64,000 nt of DNA from Thermoguttaceae bacterium (GCA_017434455.1 JAFRFG010000012.1:107688-171687); one strand, 5' to 3'; shown: positions 35,867-44,901, counted from the stretch's first letter. Notes: generated by a model not told the origin, from the letters alone. Program-made: numbers and translations.

Positions 35867-36028
35867 CGGGCGGATTGTAGAAATTCCGGCGGGTTCTTTC
35901 CAGATCAATTCGGCAAAAAAACGGTCGGTTTGGGCCGTTGTTATGGTGTTGTTTGGTGAAGATGCAAAAGAGACGCAAGTTAAAAGAAACGGGCAATATA
36001 ACACATGGATACTCCCGGGTGTGTGGTA

Positions 36029-36084
36029 TGCTATATTAGCCGAACGGCGGTAATTACAGCCAAACGCCGAAAGGCGGTTTTTTT
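36029..36084 (+). promoter_or_regulatory. possible extended -10 promoter and attenuator-like hairpin before the SDR gene
   Basis: TGCTATATT (36029-36037) looks like an extended -10. About 25 nt later CGCC-GAAA-GGCG (36065-36076) forms a GNRA-capped hairpin followed by a T-run to 36084. The SDR ATG is at 36133. A short terminated leader is possible, but the stem is only four pairs plus bulged A-U pairs. Confidence 0.35.
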
Positions 36085-36132
36085 CCTTCCACCATTTTTC
36101 GGGCATAGGACCTTTAGGGGGATACAAGCGCT

Positions 36133-36936
36133 ATGGATATCACAAACGGGCCGGTATCGGTGGTCAGCGGGGCGTCGAGCGGATTTGGGGCGATCTACGC
36201 CGAACGGTTCGCCCGGCGGGGGCACAATCTTCTGCTGATCGCCCGCCGGACCGACCGGCTCGAAAAGCTTGCCGCCGAGTTGACGGACAAGTACGGTATC
36301 CGGGCCGAGGTGATGACCGCCGATTTATCGCGCGCGGAAGATCTTCGCCGGGCGGAGGAGAGAATCGAGAAGCTTTCGACGATCGAGTACCTGGTGAACT
36401 CCGCCGGCTTCGGGGGAAATCGTCCGTTTCCCGAGGTCGATCTGGACCTGGAGACCCGCATGGTCCTGGTCCACTGCCTGGCGACGATGCGTCTGTGCCG
36501 CGCGGCGCTGGTCCCGATGACGGCCAAAAAATCGGGGAAGATCATCAATCTCGCCTCGGCGGCGGGGTTTTTGGCCGGCCGGGGGGCGGCCGACTATACG
36601 GCGACCAAGGCGTATATGATCACGTTTTCGAGGTCGCTGCAGGCCGATGTCGTGGATCGCGGGATTCGCGTTCAGGCGCTGTGCCCCGGGATGGTCGCCA
36701 CCGAATTTCACCAAACCAACCCGATGCGCGATGCGCCGATAAAAAAACGGATCCCCGGCTTCCTGTGGATCGACGCCGAGAAGGTGGTGACCGCGTCGCT
36801 TAAATCAATCGACTGCCGCTGGCTGCGCCGGGTGGTCTGTATGCCGACGGTGCGTTACAAGATCTTGATCTGGGCGGGGTACGAGTGGTGGCTGGCTCCC
36901 CTGCGGATACTCTTCTCCCGCGGGAGAATACGTTAA
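36133..36936 (+). CDS. short-chain dehydrogenase/reductase
   Basis: A 267-residue classical SDR. It has the cofactor loop 'SGASSGFG' (Gly13-Gly19), 'ADLS' at about 63-66, the structural 'NSAG' (Asn89-Gly92, Ser in place of the second Asn) and the catalytic Ser142, Tyr155 and Lys159 in the usual spacing. The sequence after the lysine ('ALCPGMVATEFH') is typical of the DltE/YqjQ-like oxidoreductase group. The C-terminus ends with a hydrophobic, basic stretch that may touch the membrane. The substrate is unknown. It converges with the WalJ-like gene, 7 nt away, with no visible terminator. Confidence 0.9.
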   Translation: MDITNGPVSVVSGASSGFGAIYAERFARRGHNLLLIARRTDRLEKLAAELTDKYGIRAEVMTADLSRAEDLRRAEERIEKLSTIEYLVNSAGFGGNRPFPEVDLDLETRMVLVHCLATMRLCRAALVPMTAKKSGKIINLASAAGFLAGRGAADYTATKAYMITFSRSLQADVVDRGIRVQALCPGMVATEFHQTNPMRDAPIKKRIPGFLWIDAEKVVTASLKSIDCRWLRRVVCMPTVRYKILIWAGYEWWLAPLRILFSRGRIR

Positions 36937-36943
36937 AGGGCGC

Positions 36944-37786
36944 TTACCAGCGGGTCGGGGTCGAGAGGGTTTCTCGCTGGGCGACGAGCAGCTCCACATC
37001 CCGGTTCGGGGTGATGCTCGCGTCGATCAGATGCCGGGTGACCGTCGTCAGCGCTTGTCCGGGGGTGTTGTTGATCTTGCTTAAATGGCCCAGGTAAATC
37101 CGCCCGGTCCCCCCGCGCGCCAGCTTGACGGCGAACTGGCCGGCGGCGTCGTTGGAGAGGTGACCGCTGTTGGAGAGGATCCGGTTCTTTAAATAGCCGG
37201 GGTAGGGGCCGGTTCGAAGCATCTGCAGATCGTGGTTCGATTCCAAGAGAATCACCGACGCGCCGAGGACCTCGTCCTCCAGCTCGCGGGGAATGTACCC
37301 CAAGTCGGTCATCACCACGGCGGTTCGGCCCCCAAGCGAGATCCGGTACCCCACCGTGCCCGGGCAGTCGTGCGGAACGGGGAAGGAGGCGATCGTCAAT
37401 GAACCGAGCGTTACCGTCGATCCGGTGAAGAGGGTATCGGTCACCCGGATCAGATCGGGGTCGATCTTGCCGGTGACATGCCGGCCGCTGGTGTTATCGT
37501 CCCGGATTCTCTTCCAGGTCGGCGCGTTGGCGAAGATCGGTATCTTGTGCCTTCGAGCCAAAACGCCGATGGAGCCGCAGTGGTCGTGATGGCCGTGGGT
37601 GAGGAAGATCCCCCGGACGTTTTGGATGCTCGTCCCCAGATCCGAGAGCGCCCGTTCGATCTTTTTCCCCGAGCAGGCGCAGTCGATTAAGATGCCGTCC
37701 CCGTCGGCCTCCAGATAGGTCGCGTTCCCCGACGATCCGCTGACGATAGGACAAAAACAGCATCCCCTCGTTTGAAATAAGTTCAT
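36944..37786 (-). CDS. MBL-fold hydrolase, WalJ/YycJ-like
   Basis: A 280-residue metallo-beta-lactamase-fold protein. The metal motif 'THGHHDHCGS' (His64, His66, Asp68, His69) follows an N-terminus 'CPIVSGSSGNATYLEADGDG' and 'LIDCACSGKKIERAL' that is typical of the YycJ/WalJ/VicX group. That group is linked to double-strand DNA exonuclease activity and, in Firmicutes, to the WalK operon. Here it is the last gene of a minus operon after mutY, with start and stop overlapping (ATGA), so a DNA-repair role is a natural reading. The much longer open frame upstream is the mutY gene in another frame. Confidence 0.87.
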   Translation of the reverse strand: MNLFQTRGCCFCPIVSGSSGNATYLEADGDGILIDCACSGKKIERALSDLGTSIQNVRGIFLTHGHHDHCGSIGVLARRHKIPIFANAPTWKRIRDDNTSGRHVTGKIDPDLIRVTDTLFTGSTVTLGSLTIASFPVPHDCPGTVGYRISLGGRTAVVMTDLGYIPRELEDEVLGASVILLESNHDLQMLRTGPYPGYLKNRILSNSGHLSNDAAGQFAVKLARGGTGRIYLGHLSKINNTPGQALTTVTRHLIDASITPNRDVELLVAQRETLSTPTRW

Positions 37787-39054
37787 CGGTTCCCTCCGTC
37801 CGCGCGCGTGGTTTTCGCGCGAGGTGTTCGCGCGGGGATTTCTTCCGGCGGGGCCGGCGTCTCGGAAAAAAACTCGCTGAACAGTTCCGCGGCGACGGTT
37901 CGCAGCTTCCTTGCCGTGGTACTCATCGCCAGATCGCGCGCCTGATCCAAGGTCAGCCAACGGAAACCGACCGCGCCGAAAGTGGTCGGGCCCCCGGCGA
38001 AGCGAATCGGCCGATCGTCCTTGCCCCTCCAAAATTCTTCTTTCAGCCGGCCGCCGCGCTTCAGGCCAACCGGGCAGAAGGATAGATCTATGGTGTAGCG
38101 GGTGACCGAATGCCTCAGGCGCCACAGCGGGGGGGCAATTGAAGGGGATGTCCCCAAAAACGCCGAGACCACCTCCCGCAGCTTCCCGCTTGTGTCGGGA
38201 GCGTCACCGACCGGGAACTCGAAGCGGGGAAAGTCCCACAGTCCCCCCCACCTGAGGCGGTTCGGGTACTGAACAAACAGACAGCGCGGTTCTTCCCCCC
38301 GAGCGCCGGGACGCCGAAGGAACAGGGCACATTCCTGCCGGGGGATTTTTTCCTTTTTGGGGGAGAGGACCGGAAAGGCGTTTTCCTTTCCGGCCGCCGC
38401 CGCGGCGCAGAATCGGCGGACAGGACAGTCGCCGCAGCGGGGGACCGGGCCGCAGACCAGGGAACCGAGGTCCATCAGCGCCAGCGTGAAATCGCGCCCG
38501 TTCTTTGGGGGGAGAATCGACTCGGCGAAGCGCCACAGGAGTTTTTCTCCCGCCGGCGAGGCGGCGTCCAGCGTCAGGGCCGCCAGTCGGGCGTAGAGCC
38601 GGCGGGTATTCGCCTCGAGAATGGGGGAGGGGAGGTCGAACGCCAGGGAACGGATGGCGCCGGCGCTGTAGCGTCCGATGCCCGGAAGGGCGAGCAGCCC
38701 GTCGATCGTCCGGGGGAACTTCCCGCCGAACTGTTCGGCGAGCCGGCAGGCGGCGCGGCGCGTCAGAAGGGCCCTGCGGTAGTAGCCCAGCCCCTGCCAC
38801 AGGGAGAGAACCTCCTCGTCCCCGGCGCGGGCCAGGGCGAAGACATCCGGAAAACGGCTCAGGAACCGGCCGAAGTAGGAACGGACCGTCTCGGTGGTGG
38901 TCTGCTGGAGCATCACCTCGCTGACCCAGATCGCGTACGGGTCGCGGGTATGCCTCCAAGGGAGGTCGCGCCCGTGGCGGGCGAACCAGCCGAGCAGGCG
39001 CGCGGTGAATGGACGCAGCGTTTCCGGCGGGATAAAGACAGCTGAGTCGGACAT
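37783..39054 (-). CDS. mutY: A/G-specific adenine glycosylase
   Basis: Removes adenine mispaired with 8-oxoguanine. The 423-residue protein has the catalytic Glu46 in 'SEVMLQQT', the 'GLGYYRRA' loop (about 89-96) and the helix-hairpin-helix 'LPGIGRYSAGAI' (123-134). A 4Fe-4S cluster site follows, and then a C-terminal NUDIX-like 8-oxoG-recognition domain ('GGLWDFPRFE'). Two deviations are visible. The second catalytic residue, Asp in 'ILDGN', is Glu147 in 'ILEAN'. The cluster spacing is C-x5-C-x2-C-x5-C instead of the usual C-x6-C-x2-C-x5-C. It starts 6 nt after the preceding gene in a three-gene operon with the WalJ-like gene. Confidence 0.93.
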   Translation of the reverse strand: MSDSAVFIPPETLRPFTARLLGWFARHGRDLPWRHTRDPYAIWVSEVMLQQTTTETVRSYFGRFLSRFPDVFALARAGDEEVLSLWQGLGYYRRALLTRRAACRLAEQFGGKFPRTIDGLLALPGIGRYSAGAIRSLAFDLPSPILEANTRRLYARLAALTLDAASPAGEKLLWRFAESILPPKNGRDFTLALMDLGSLVCGPVPRCGDCPVRRFCAAAAAGKENAFPVLSPKKEKIPRQECALFLRRPGARGEEPRCLFVQYPNRLRWGGLWDFPRFEFPVGDAPDTSGKLREVVSAFLGTSPSIAPPLWRLRHSVTRYTIDLSFCPVGLKRGGRLKEEFWRGKDDRPIRFAGGPTTFGAVGFRWLTLDQARDLAMSTTARKLRTVAAELFSEFFSETPAPPEEIPARTPRAKTTRADGGNR

Positions 39055-39060
39055 AAAAGG

Positions 39061-40071
39061 TTAGAGAATGCCCCGCAGCAGTCCTTTGGGCTTTTTCTCC
39101 TTCTCGGAGGAGCGGAAGATCATCGAGTCGATCTTCGGGGAAAGACCCGCCTGACGGGCGACCATAATCGACAGGAGGATATCTTTGAACCAAAGCAGCC
39201 GGGCCAGCTCCTCGGCGGGGGTGTCGTCGTACCAGGAGGCGACCGCGAAATTCAGTTCACGCAGCTGGGCCAGGTCCTCGACCGTCTTAAGCCCCGCCTC
39301 TTGGCGAAGCTGGTTGTAGAGCCCCTGAAGGTGCTGAAGATTGTCGGCGGTATCGAGGAGAACCTTCGGCTTATCCTGATCGTCGGCGGCGTCGTACGCG
39401 GCGATCTTCGAGAGGAACCACGCCTTGGTCAGGGCGCGAATGTTCCTTTCGATCTTGGTCTGCGCCGCGGGGACCATCGTCTTTCCCGATTCCTTCAGCG
39501 CGGCGAGCTGCGCGTTTAAGCGATCGCTCGGGGAAATGTCGGCGGAGAGAATCGCGGGGGCGTCGGTCTTGGCGATCTTGTACAGACGTTTGATCGAGCC
39601 GTCGCTCTTATGGATGCTCTCCCAATGGTCGAGCATCTCTTCGCGCTGAAGAATCGTCTTCTTCACCTGAGGGAGGAATTTCTTCACGTTTTCGTCTTCG
39701 AAGTCGATTTTCGCCGCGTCGGTGGTGATCTCGCTGAAATAGGCCTCGGAGAGCTCCTGCTGTGTCTCGTGGCTCTCCTTGGTCAGATCCCTGGCCCATG
39801 CCCAGCCGATCAAGTGGAGCGTGTCGGCGTTTTCTATCTTGATGGGAGTGAAGAACATCTGACGAACGAAGATGATCACGACGACCGAGACCGCCAGAAA
39901 GAGGAACATGAAAAGCGCCAGCGTCCAGAAGACAAACCGCCAGAAGCGGCCTTTCTTCGGCTTGGCGCCGTCAGTGCCGGGCGCGGCGGCGCCGAGGATC
40001 TCGGCGGCTTTCTCGTCCGCGGCGGGGGGAAGATCTACGGGAGGGGTTTTCGAAGAGGGGGATTCGGACAT
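39061..40071 (-). CDS. single-pass membrane protein, unknown function
   Basis: A 336-residue protein with a Pro/Ala-rich cytoplasmic N-terminus (1-42), one strong transmembrane helix (about 47-72, 'FWTLALFMFLFLAVSVVVII' core) and a long alpha-helical soluble domain of charged, coiled-coil-like character (about 90-320). No enzymatic motif is visible. I do not recognise the family. It is the first gene of the operon with mutY (6-nt gap) and the WalJ-like gene, which may be only positional. Confidence 0.7.
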   Translation of the reverse strand: MSESPSSKTPPVDLPPAADEKAAEILGAAAPGTDGAKPKKGRFWRFVFWTLALFMFLFLAVSVVVIIFVRQMFFTPIKIENADTLHLIGWAWARDLTKESHETQQELSEAYFSEITTDAAKIDFEDENVKKFLPQVKKTILQREEMLDHWESIHKSDGSIKRLYKIAKTDAPAILSADISPSDRLNAQLAALKESGKTMVPAAQTKIERNIRALTKAWFLSKIAAYDAADDQDKPKVLLDTADNLQHLQGLYNQLRQEAGLKTVEDLAQLRELNFAVASWYDDTPAEELARLLWFKDILLSIMVARQAGLSPKIDSMIFRSSEKEKKPKGLLRGIL

Positions 40072-40186
40072 AGGGGAGAATCGATTCTTGGGGTGGTTGA
40101 TGATTGGCGGTGTTTCAAGAAACGCTTGTTAAAAATTTCTGCCGCGCGTCATACAGCGCGCCGATCGGAAAGAAAGCCGGGGAATA

Positions 40187-40570
40187 TCACGGTTCCCTAA
40201 ACGGGATGATTCTCTCGCTGACCAAATCGACCGGCGCGTCGGCGCGCGCGGCCAAATAGCAGGAGATGACGCAGAAATAGCCGTTTCCCTCGGCGTCGAC
40301 GGCGGTGCACAGGAACGCGTAGTTCAGGCCGCTGACCACCTGGGTGGCGCAGGACAGCGGCTGATATTTCGTCTCGGTCTTCAGCTCGGCGACCGCCCTG
40401 TCGAAGACGGCCTTGGCCTCAGTGTCGATTTCTTTGTGGACGGTCCAGCCGCCGACGATCGCGCCGCGGCGGGTACCTTCCCGGCCCGAGGCGCTGCCGG
40501 TGGTGCGCAAAGCCAGCGAAGCGGTGAGGATCACCGCCAGGGATGCCGTGAAGCAGAGGAACGGTTTCAT
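40187..40570 (-). CDS. secreted cystatin-like protein
   Basis: A 127-residue exported protein. After the signal peptide (1-28) comes 'AIVGGWTVHKEIDTEAKAVF' (Gly40-Gly41), an amphipathic helix, and 'ATQVVSGLNYAFLCTA' with QVVSG at 77-81. Cystatins (cysteine-protease inhibitors) combine an N-terminal Gly, one long helix and the QxVxG hairpin in this order. All three are present. The second hairpin Pro-Trp is not visible, as in stefins. Inhibition of papain-like proteases is inferred. AAGGAG lies 8 nt before the ATG at 40570, which makes this start better than the longer open frame. Confidence 0.72.
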   Translation of the reverse strand: MKPFLCFTASLAVILTASLALRTTGSASGREGTRRGAIVGGWTVHKEIDTEAKAVFDRAVAELKTETKYQPLSCATQVVSGLNYAFLCTAVDAEGNGYFCVISCYLAARADAPVDLVSERIIPFREP

Positions 40571-40889
40571 CTGTTTTCTCCTTAAGGTATAGATCGCAGG
40601 ATTTGTGGTCCATCGGGTGCCGTTTCCGCGCGCCCGGAAGGCCTTCCGCGGAAACGCATCTGCCGAACAGTCTACCCAAAATACCCCGGGGACGTCAATG
40701 TAGGAACCCGGGAGTTTTTGAAAAATCACCATTCTTCCTTTCCCCTTTGATCGCCGGGGGTAAAGTTTGACAGAACAATCGGCCCCTGGTAAAATCGAAA
40801 GGCGGTGTGTAGTCGCCCGTACATGATGCCGGCATCGCTGTTTTTTCGTGAGACCTTCAAGATAACGGTATAAAATACATATTGTTTCT
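40571..40889. other. 319-bp divergent intergenic region
   Basis: Lies between the cystatin-like gene (minus) and DUF6057 copy 1 (plus). The right part holds a strong plus-strand promoter. No clear promoter was found for the minus gene, and I see no other gene. Confidence 0.6.
40767..40795 (+). promoter_or_regulatory. promoter of module copy 1
   Basis: TTGACA (40767-40772), 17-nt spacer, TAAAAT (40790-40795), identical boxes to the ald promoter. The leader is about 90 nt. Confidence 0.8.
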
Positions 40890-42887
40890 ATGCCACCAAA
40901 ACGACGCGGAAAAGCCCCTGTGAAACAGCCGCCTGCCGGAGAAAAGCGGCCCGCCGCCGCGCGGAAATCGATCGCCTGGTCGGTTCCTCCCCTCTTTTCG
41001 CGGGGGCTTTTCGCCGCGTTCTTCCTCTTTCTGGCATGGTATTGGGCCGTTCAGTATCGGGATTTGGTCTACCTGACCCACTACTACGACGTTCCCCGGT
41101 GGTCCTACCTTCTGACCCCCGGCGGCGGGGTTCATTTTCTCGGCGCGCTTCCCTCGCTTTTGGCGGCCCGCTGCTCGATCACCGCGGGGGCGCTGCTGAT
41201 TGTTCTTTACAGCGCTTTTCTGACGATCGGGCTTCTTCCCTTTATCACCGCGCGCCGGGAATCGCCCTGGAGGCTGTTCGCGGTTCTTCCCACCGCGGTT
41301 ATGACGGTTTTAGTCTCGCTCCAGGGGTACTATCACTTCGCCGTGGTCCGTGCCTCGATGTTCTACGGCGCTTTCGCGGCGTCTGCTATGGCGCTCTTGG
41401 GGGCTTGGCTGATCGGCAAAATCTCTCGAACTTCCGTTCGTCTTGCCGCCGGGGGCGGGGCCACGGCGCTGTGTTACCTTCTGTTCGGTGCCTACAGCGC
41501 GTTCCTGACACTGGGGCTGATCGCCGGGGAACTGGGGCGCCTAGGGGCCCGACGCGCCGTCCGTGCGCTGCTTCCCGCGGTGTTTCTTCTGTTTTTCGCC
41601 GCCGTTTGGTATTTCCTGTGCGCGGGCCACTTCCAGATCGACGCGGTCGCAGCCGCTGGTTTGATCCGCTTCTATGAGGGGATCACCGATCCGTTTACCA
41701 TGCAGATCTCCAGCCGCCTCTACATCGCGTTTTTGGCGCTGGCTGCCGCGCCGCTGCTGATGGCCATCGCCCGAGGAGCGTTTGGCGACGCGAAAGACAC
41801 TCCCCCTCAAAATCCGCCCCAAGAGGCGCCGGCGTCCGGCGGCGGCGCGGCCGGTTCGGTCTTGTCGGCCGTGGTTTTGGCGCTGGTCTGTCTGGCGGTC
41901 CAATGGGGCTCGAAGACCGATGAAAATTACCTCGCCCTCCTGGCGATGGTCCGTCCCCTGGAATACGATCAGTGGGATAAGATTCTCGAGATTGAGTCCC
42001 GCTGCGACAGTCCCACCCTCCCGATGATTGACCTTCGCCGATTGGCACTGGCCGAGACGGGGCAGATCGGCCAGCGCCTCTTTGAGAGGACCAATATCCC
42101 GGTGGCCGCCCCCGATCTGGTCTATACCGAGGGGGTGCGTCTGCTGGGGACCGACCTGTATTTCCGGTTCGGTTCGGTCAATCACGCGATCTGTTTCCTC
42201 TGCAATACGCTGCGTTTGTTTCCTGAGGCCCCCGCGCTTCGCTGGCTCCTCTTTCAGACCGCTATGGCCAATGGGGAGCTTCCCCTGGCGCGCAAGTACC
42301 TCTCGCTTTTAGAGCCGATGAAACGTCCCGACTGGCTGGGAACCGGCCGTGATCTGCTCGAGGCGGCCGAGCGCGGCACCGAGCCGGTGACCGAGGACGG
42401 GCGGCGGGTCCAGCGGCGGATATTAAGCGCCCGACACAGACGGCCGACCGAGTATATGCTTCATATATCCAACGTCAGCAAGAACATTCAGTTCAGCGCG
42501 ATGTACAGCGATTTTGCCTCTTGCTCCCTCGCCCACCAAGAGCTGATCCTGTGCGAACTGCTTCTGTTGGGGAATATCCCTTTATTTGAGAAGCAGTTTC
42601 CCGTCTATTACGAGCATCTCACCAAAGAAACCCCCGATGCCTCGATTCCCAGGGCGCTTCAGCAGGCGGTGATCTATACCGACTACGCCGCGACGAGGAC
42701 GTTTCCCCTCACCAAATACCGCTATGATGCCGAACAACTCGAGCGTTTCGCCGATTTTATGCGTTTGCAGAGCCAGTTCGAGAAAAGCGGCGGGCGCGAC
42801 GCACCGATATTTTTCGAGATGCAGGATAGGTTTTCCGATACCTTCTGGTTCTATCTTCTTGTGATGAGCCAGGCCTCCGAATATTGA
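40890..42887 (+). CDS. DUF6057-like membrane protein, module copy 1
   Basis: A 665-residue protein with a basic Pro/Lys/Arg N-terminal tail (1-30) and about eight to ten hydrophobic helices to residue about 330. A soluble, all-helical TPR-like C-terminal domain follows (about 345-665). Signature stretches shared by the three copies are 'TPGGGVHFLGALPSL', 'VSLQGYYHF', 'KTDENYLALLAMVRPLEY', 'LPMIDLRRLALAETG' and a final Glu-Tyr. The architecture resembles the DUF6057 family I know from gut Bacteroidota, where the gene also sits next to a PD40 lipoprotein gene. Function is unknown. It is followed 42 nt later by its propeller partner. Confidence 0.82.
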   Translation: MPPKRRGKAPVKQPPAGEKRPAAARKSIAWSVPPLFSRGLFAAFFLFLAWYWAVQYRDLVYLTHYYDVPRWSYLLTPGGGVHFLGALPSLLAARCSITAGALLIVLYSAFLTIGLLPFITARRESPWRLFAVLPTAVMTVLVSLQGYYHFAVVRASMFYGAFAASAMALLGAWLIGKISRTSVRLAAGGGATALCYLLFGAYSAFLTLGLIAGELGRLGARRAVRALLPAVFLLFFAAVWYFLCAGHFQIDAVAAAGLIRFYEGITDPFTMQISSRLYIAFLALAAAPLLMAIARGAFGDAKDTPPQNPPQEAPASGGGAAGSVLSAVVLALVCLAVQWGSKTDENYLALLAMVRPLEYDQWDKILEIESRCDSPTLPMIDLRRLALAETGQIGQRLFERTNIPVAAPDLVYTEGVRLLGTDLYFRFGSVNHAICFLCNTLRLFPEAPALRWLLFQTAMANGELPLARKYLSLLEPMKRPDWLGTGRDLLEAAERGTEPVTEDGRRVQRRILSARHRRPTEYMLHISNVSKNIQFSAMYSDFASCSLAHQELILCELLLLGNIPLFEKQFPVYYEHLTKETPDASIPRALQQAVIYTDYAATRTFPLTKYRYDAEQLERFADFMRLQSQFEKSGGRDAPIFFEMQDRFSDTFWFYLLVMSQASEY

Positions 42888-42929
42888 TAAAAGCAAAGCC
42901 TCGCGGCGCAACGCCGCCGGAGACGCTCT

Positions 42930-44492
42930 ATGATAAAAAAATATTTTCTCATAACATCCCGCCGTTTCGCTGTCCTGGGGGGCTTCCTCTTGGCGGCGGC
43001 GCTGTGCTGCGGCTGCCGGGAGCAGCTTCCGACCGACGTCATCGAAGAACCTGCCCCTCCGGTGATCTTCCCCGATTACAGCGAGGTAACCGTTCCGGTG
43101 AATATCGCGCCGCTGAATTTTGAGATTGAGGAGGAAGGAACCGAATTCCTCACCGAGATCACCGGCGGCAATGGCGAAAGACATTTGGCCGCGGGGAAGA
43201 CGGTTGAGATACCGATGAAGTTTTGGAAAAAACTCCTGGCGGCCAATCAAGAGGGGGAGATTTTTTTCACCGTCTTCGCCAAGCGTGACGGCGCGTGGCG
43301 GCGCTTTGCTCCGATCAGAAACAGTGTCTCCTCCGACAAGATCGACCCCTGGCTGACCTATCGGAAGATAGAGCCGGGATACGATCGCTACGGCAATATT
43401 CAGATGGAGGAACGCTGTCTGGAAGATTTTCGCACCAAGAGGTTTTTTGATAATACGTCATTGGTTCCCGAGGAACAGCTTGGCAAATCGTGCGCGAACT
43501 GCCACCATTGCCGCGCCAACGACCCCAATAACTCCTTATTTCATGTTCGTCACCGCTGGGGCGGAACGATGCTGCGCATCAACGGAAAGCTAAAGAAGAT
43601 CGACACCGTTTCCCGCTCGGGGTTCGCGATGTCGTATCCCTCGTGGCATCCGACGCTGCCGCTGATCGCCTATTCATCAAACAATACCCGGCAGATCTAC
43701 CACTCGTTCGACCTGAAGAAGATCGAGGTTCTTGACGACTTTTCGGACTTGATGCTCTACGATATCGAGCGTAAGCAGATCATTCCGGTCTTCGAGAGTG
43801 ACGATGTCTACGAGACTTTTCCCGCCTGGCGGCCGGACGGCCTGGAACTGTACTATTGTGTCGCGAAGCTAAAGACCTCGGAAAACCGTGTGGGTGTTTC
43901 GCGCAAAGACGCCGCCGAGGCGCGATTGGAGGAGATGGGGGGACGGACCGAGGAGATCCGCTACTCGATGATGAAGATGGGTTTCGATCCCCAAACCCTT
44001 CGGTTCGGCGAGCCGGAGGTCGTCTTCGACGCCAACGCGACAAGTGCCAGTTACGTCCACCCGCGCTTTTCCCCCGACGGGCGGTACATGATCTACATCA
44101 AGCTCCGCTACGGGACCTTCCCGCTGACTCACCGTGAAAGCGATCTGTGGCTGCTGGACCTGGCCACGGGAGAAACGCGGCCGATGAGCGAGGCGAACTC
44201 GGACAACGCCGAGAGTTTTCATTCGTTCAGCTCCAGCGGCCGCTGGATGGTCTTCAGCAGCCGCCGCGGCGACGGTCAATTCACCCGAACCTACTTCACC
44301 CACTTTTCCGCGGACGGCGCCTGTACCAAGGCGTTTCTGCTTCCGACAAAATCCCCCGGCGCGGAGCGTGCCGACCGCTTCTCGCAGAACCTCCCCGAGA
44401 TGATGACCGGTCCCCTCCCCCAGACCGGCGGGGAAATGAGCCGAAAGATCCGTTTCCTTACGGCGGAGAAGTCGGCGGTCCGCGACGGATGA
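42930..44492 (+). CDS. PD40 beta-propeller protein with CANCH haem motif, copy 1
   Basis: A 520-residue exported protein, probably a lipoprotein (Cys29 after 'ALCCG', an imperfect lipobox). An N-terminal beta domain starts 'PPVIFPDYSEVTVPVNIAP'. A single c-type haem motif CANCH follows (Cys188, Cys191, His192) with 'HHC' directly after it, then 'HVRHRWGGTMLRINGKL'. TolB/PD40-type repeats then run to the C-terminus ('SYPSWHPTLPLIAYSSNNTR', 'RFSPDGRYMIYI', 'SSGRWMVFSSRRGDGQFTR'). The same block order occurs in Bacteroides proteins encoded next to DUF6057. Covalent haem attachment is predicted from the motif only. Confidence 0.85.
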   Translation: MIKKYFLITSRRFAVLGGFLLAAALCCGCREQLPTDVIEEPAPPVIFPDYSEVTVPVNIAPLNFEIEEEGTEFLTEITGGNGERHLAAGKTVEIPMKFWKKLLAANQEGEIFFTVFAKRDGAWRRFAPIRNSVSSDKIDPWLTYRKIEPGYDRYGNIQMEERCLEDFRTKRFFDNTSLVPEEQLGKSCANCHHCRANDPNNSLFHVRHRWGGTMLRINGKLKKIDTVSRSGFAMSYPSWHPTLPLIAYSSNNTRQIYHSFDLKKIEVLDDFSDLMLYDIERKQIIPVFESDDVYETFPAWRPDGLELYYCVAKLKTSENRVGVSRKDAAEARLEEMGGRTEEIRYSMMKMGFDPQTLRFGEPEVVFDANATSASYVHPRFSPDGRYMIYIKLRYGTFPLTHRESDLWLLDLATGETRPMSEANSDNAESFHSFSSSGRWMVFSSRRGDGQFTRTYFTHFSADGACTKAFLLPTKSPGAERADRFSQNLPEMMTGPLPQTGGEMSRKIRFLTAEKSAVRDG

Positions 44493-44712
44493 AGCCATTG
44501 TTGGAAATTTAACCGCTCGAGACCTCGCCGCGGCTTCTTTTGGGAAAGATTTGACGAGAATGAGGTTCTTTTTGCGCCGAAACCGACTGAATTTTTCCTC
44601 ACGCACGTGACACGGAGACACCGAAAAACCCTAAAAAATAGGGGGATTTTCAGTTCTCTGCGGGGCGAAGAAAAATATTTTTCTGATTCCGGAAATTTCT
44701 TTGCCGTTTCTG

Positions 44713-44741
44713 TAGACAAGCATGAACGAGTAGGGTATGAT
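44713..44741 (+). promoter_or_regulatory. promoter of the DUF1559 gene
   Basis: TAGACA (44713-44718), 17 nt, TATGAT (44736-44741). It predicts a leader of about 230 nt. Confidence 0.65.
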
Positions 44742-44881
44742 TAATCTGTGGAGGGGTGGAAATGTGTTTATCATCAATGAAGTGCCCGCTTTCGTCGCGA
44801 AAACCGGGTGATGCGTGCGTGTATATTTCAGCCGCTTCGTTGCGGCGGGTTTAATATGGCTTAATATTCCTTAACACGTGT

Positions 44882-44901
44882 ACGCGCACTTGTGTGCGCG
44901 T
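44882..44901 (+). promoter_or_regulatory. leader hairpin upstream of the DUF1559 gene
   Basis: ACGCGCAC / GTGCGCGT, a perfect 8-bp stem with loop TTGT. It is followed by a very good ribosome site AGGAGG (44967-44972), 7 nt before the ATG at 44980. It may protect an abundant mRNA. Confidence 0.55.
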
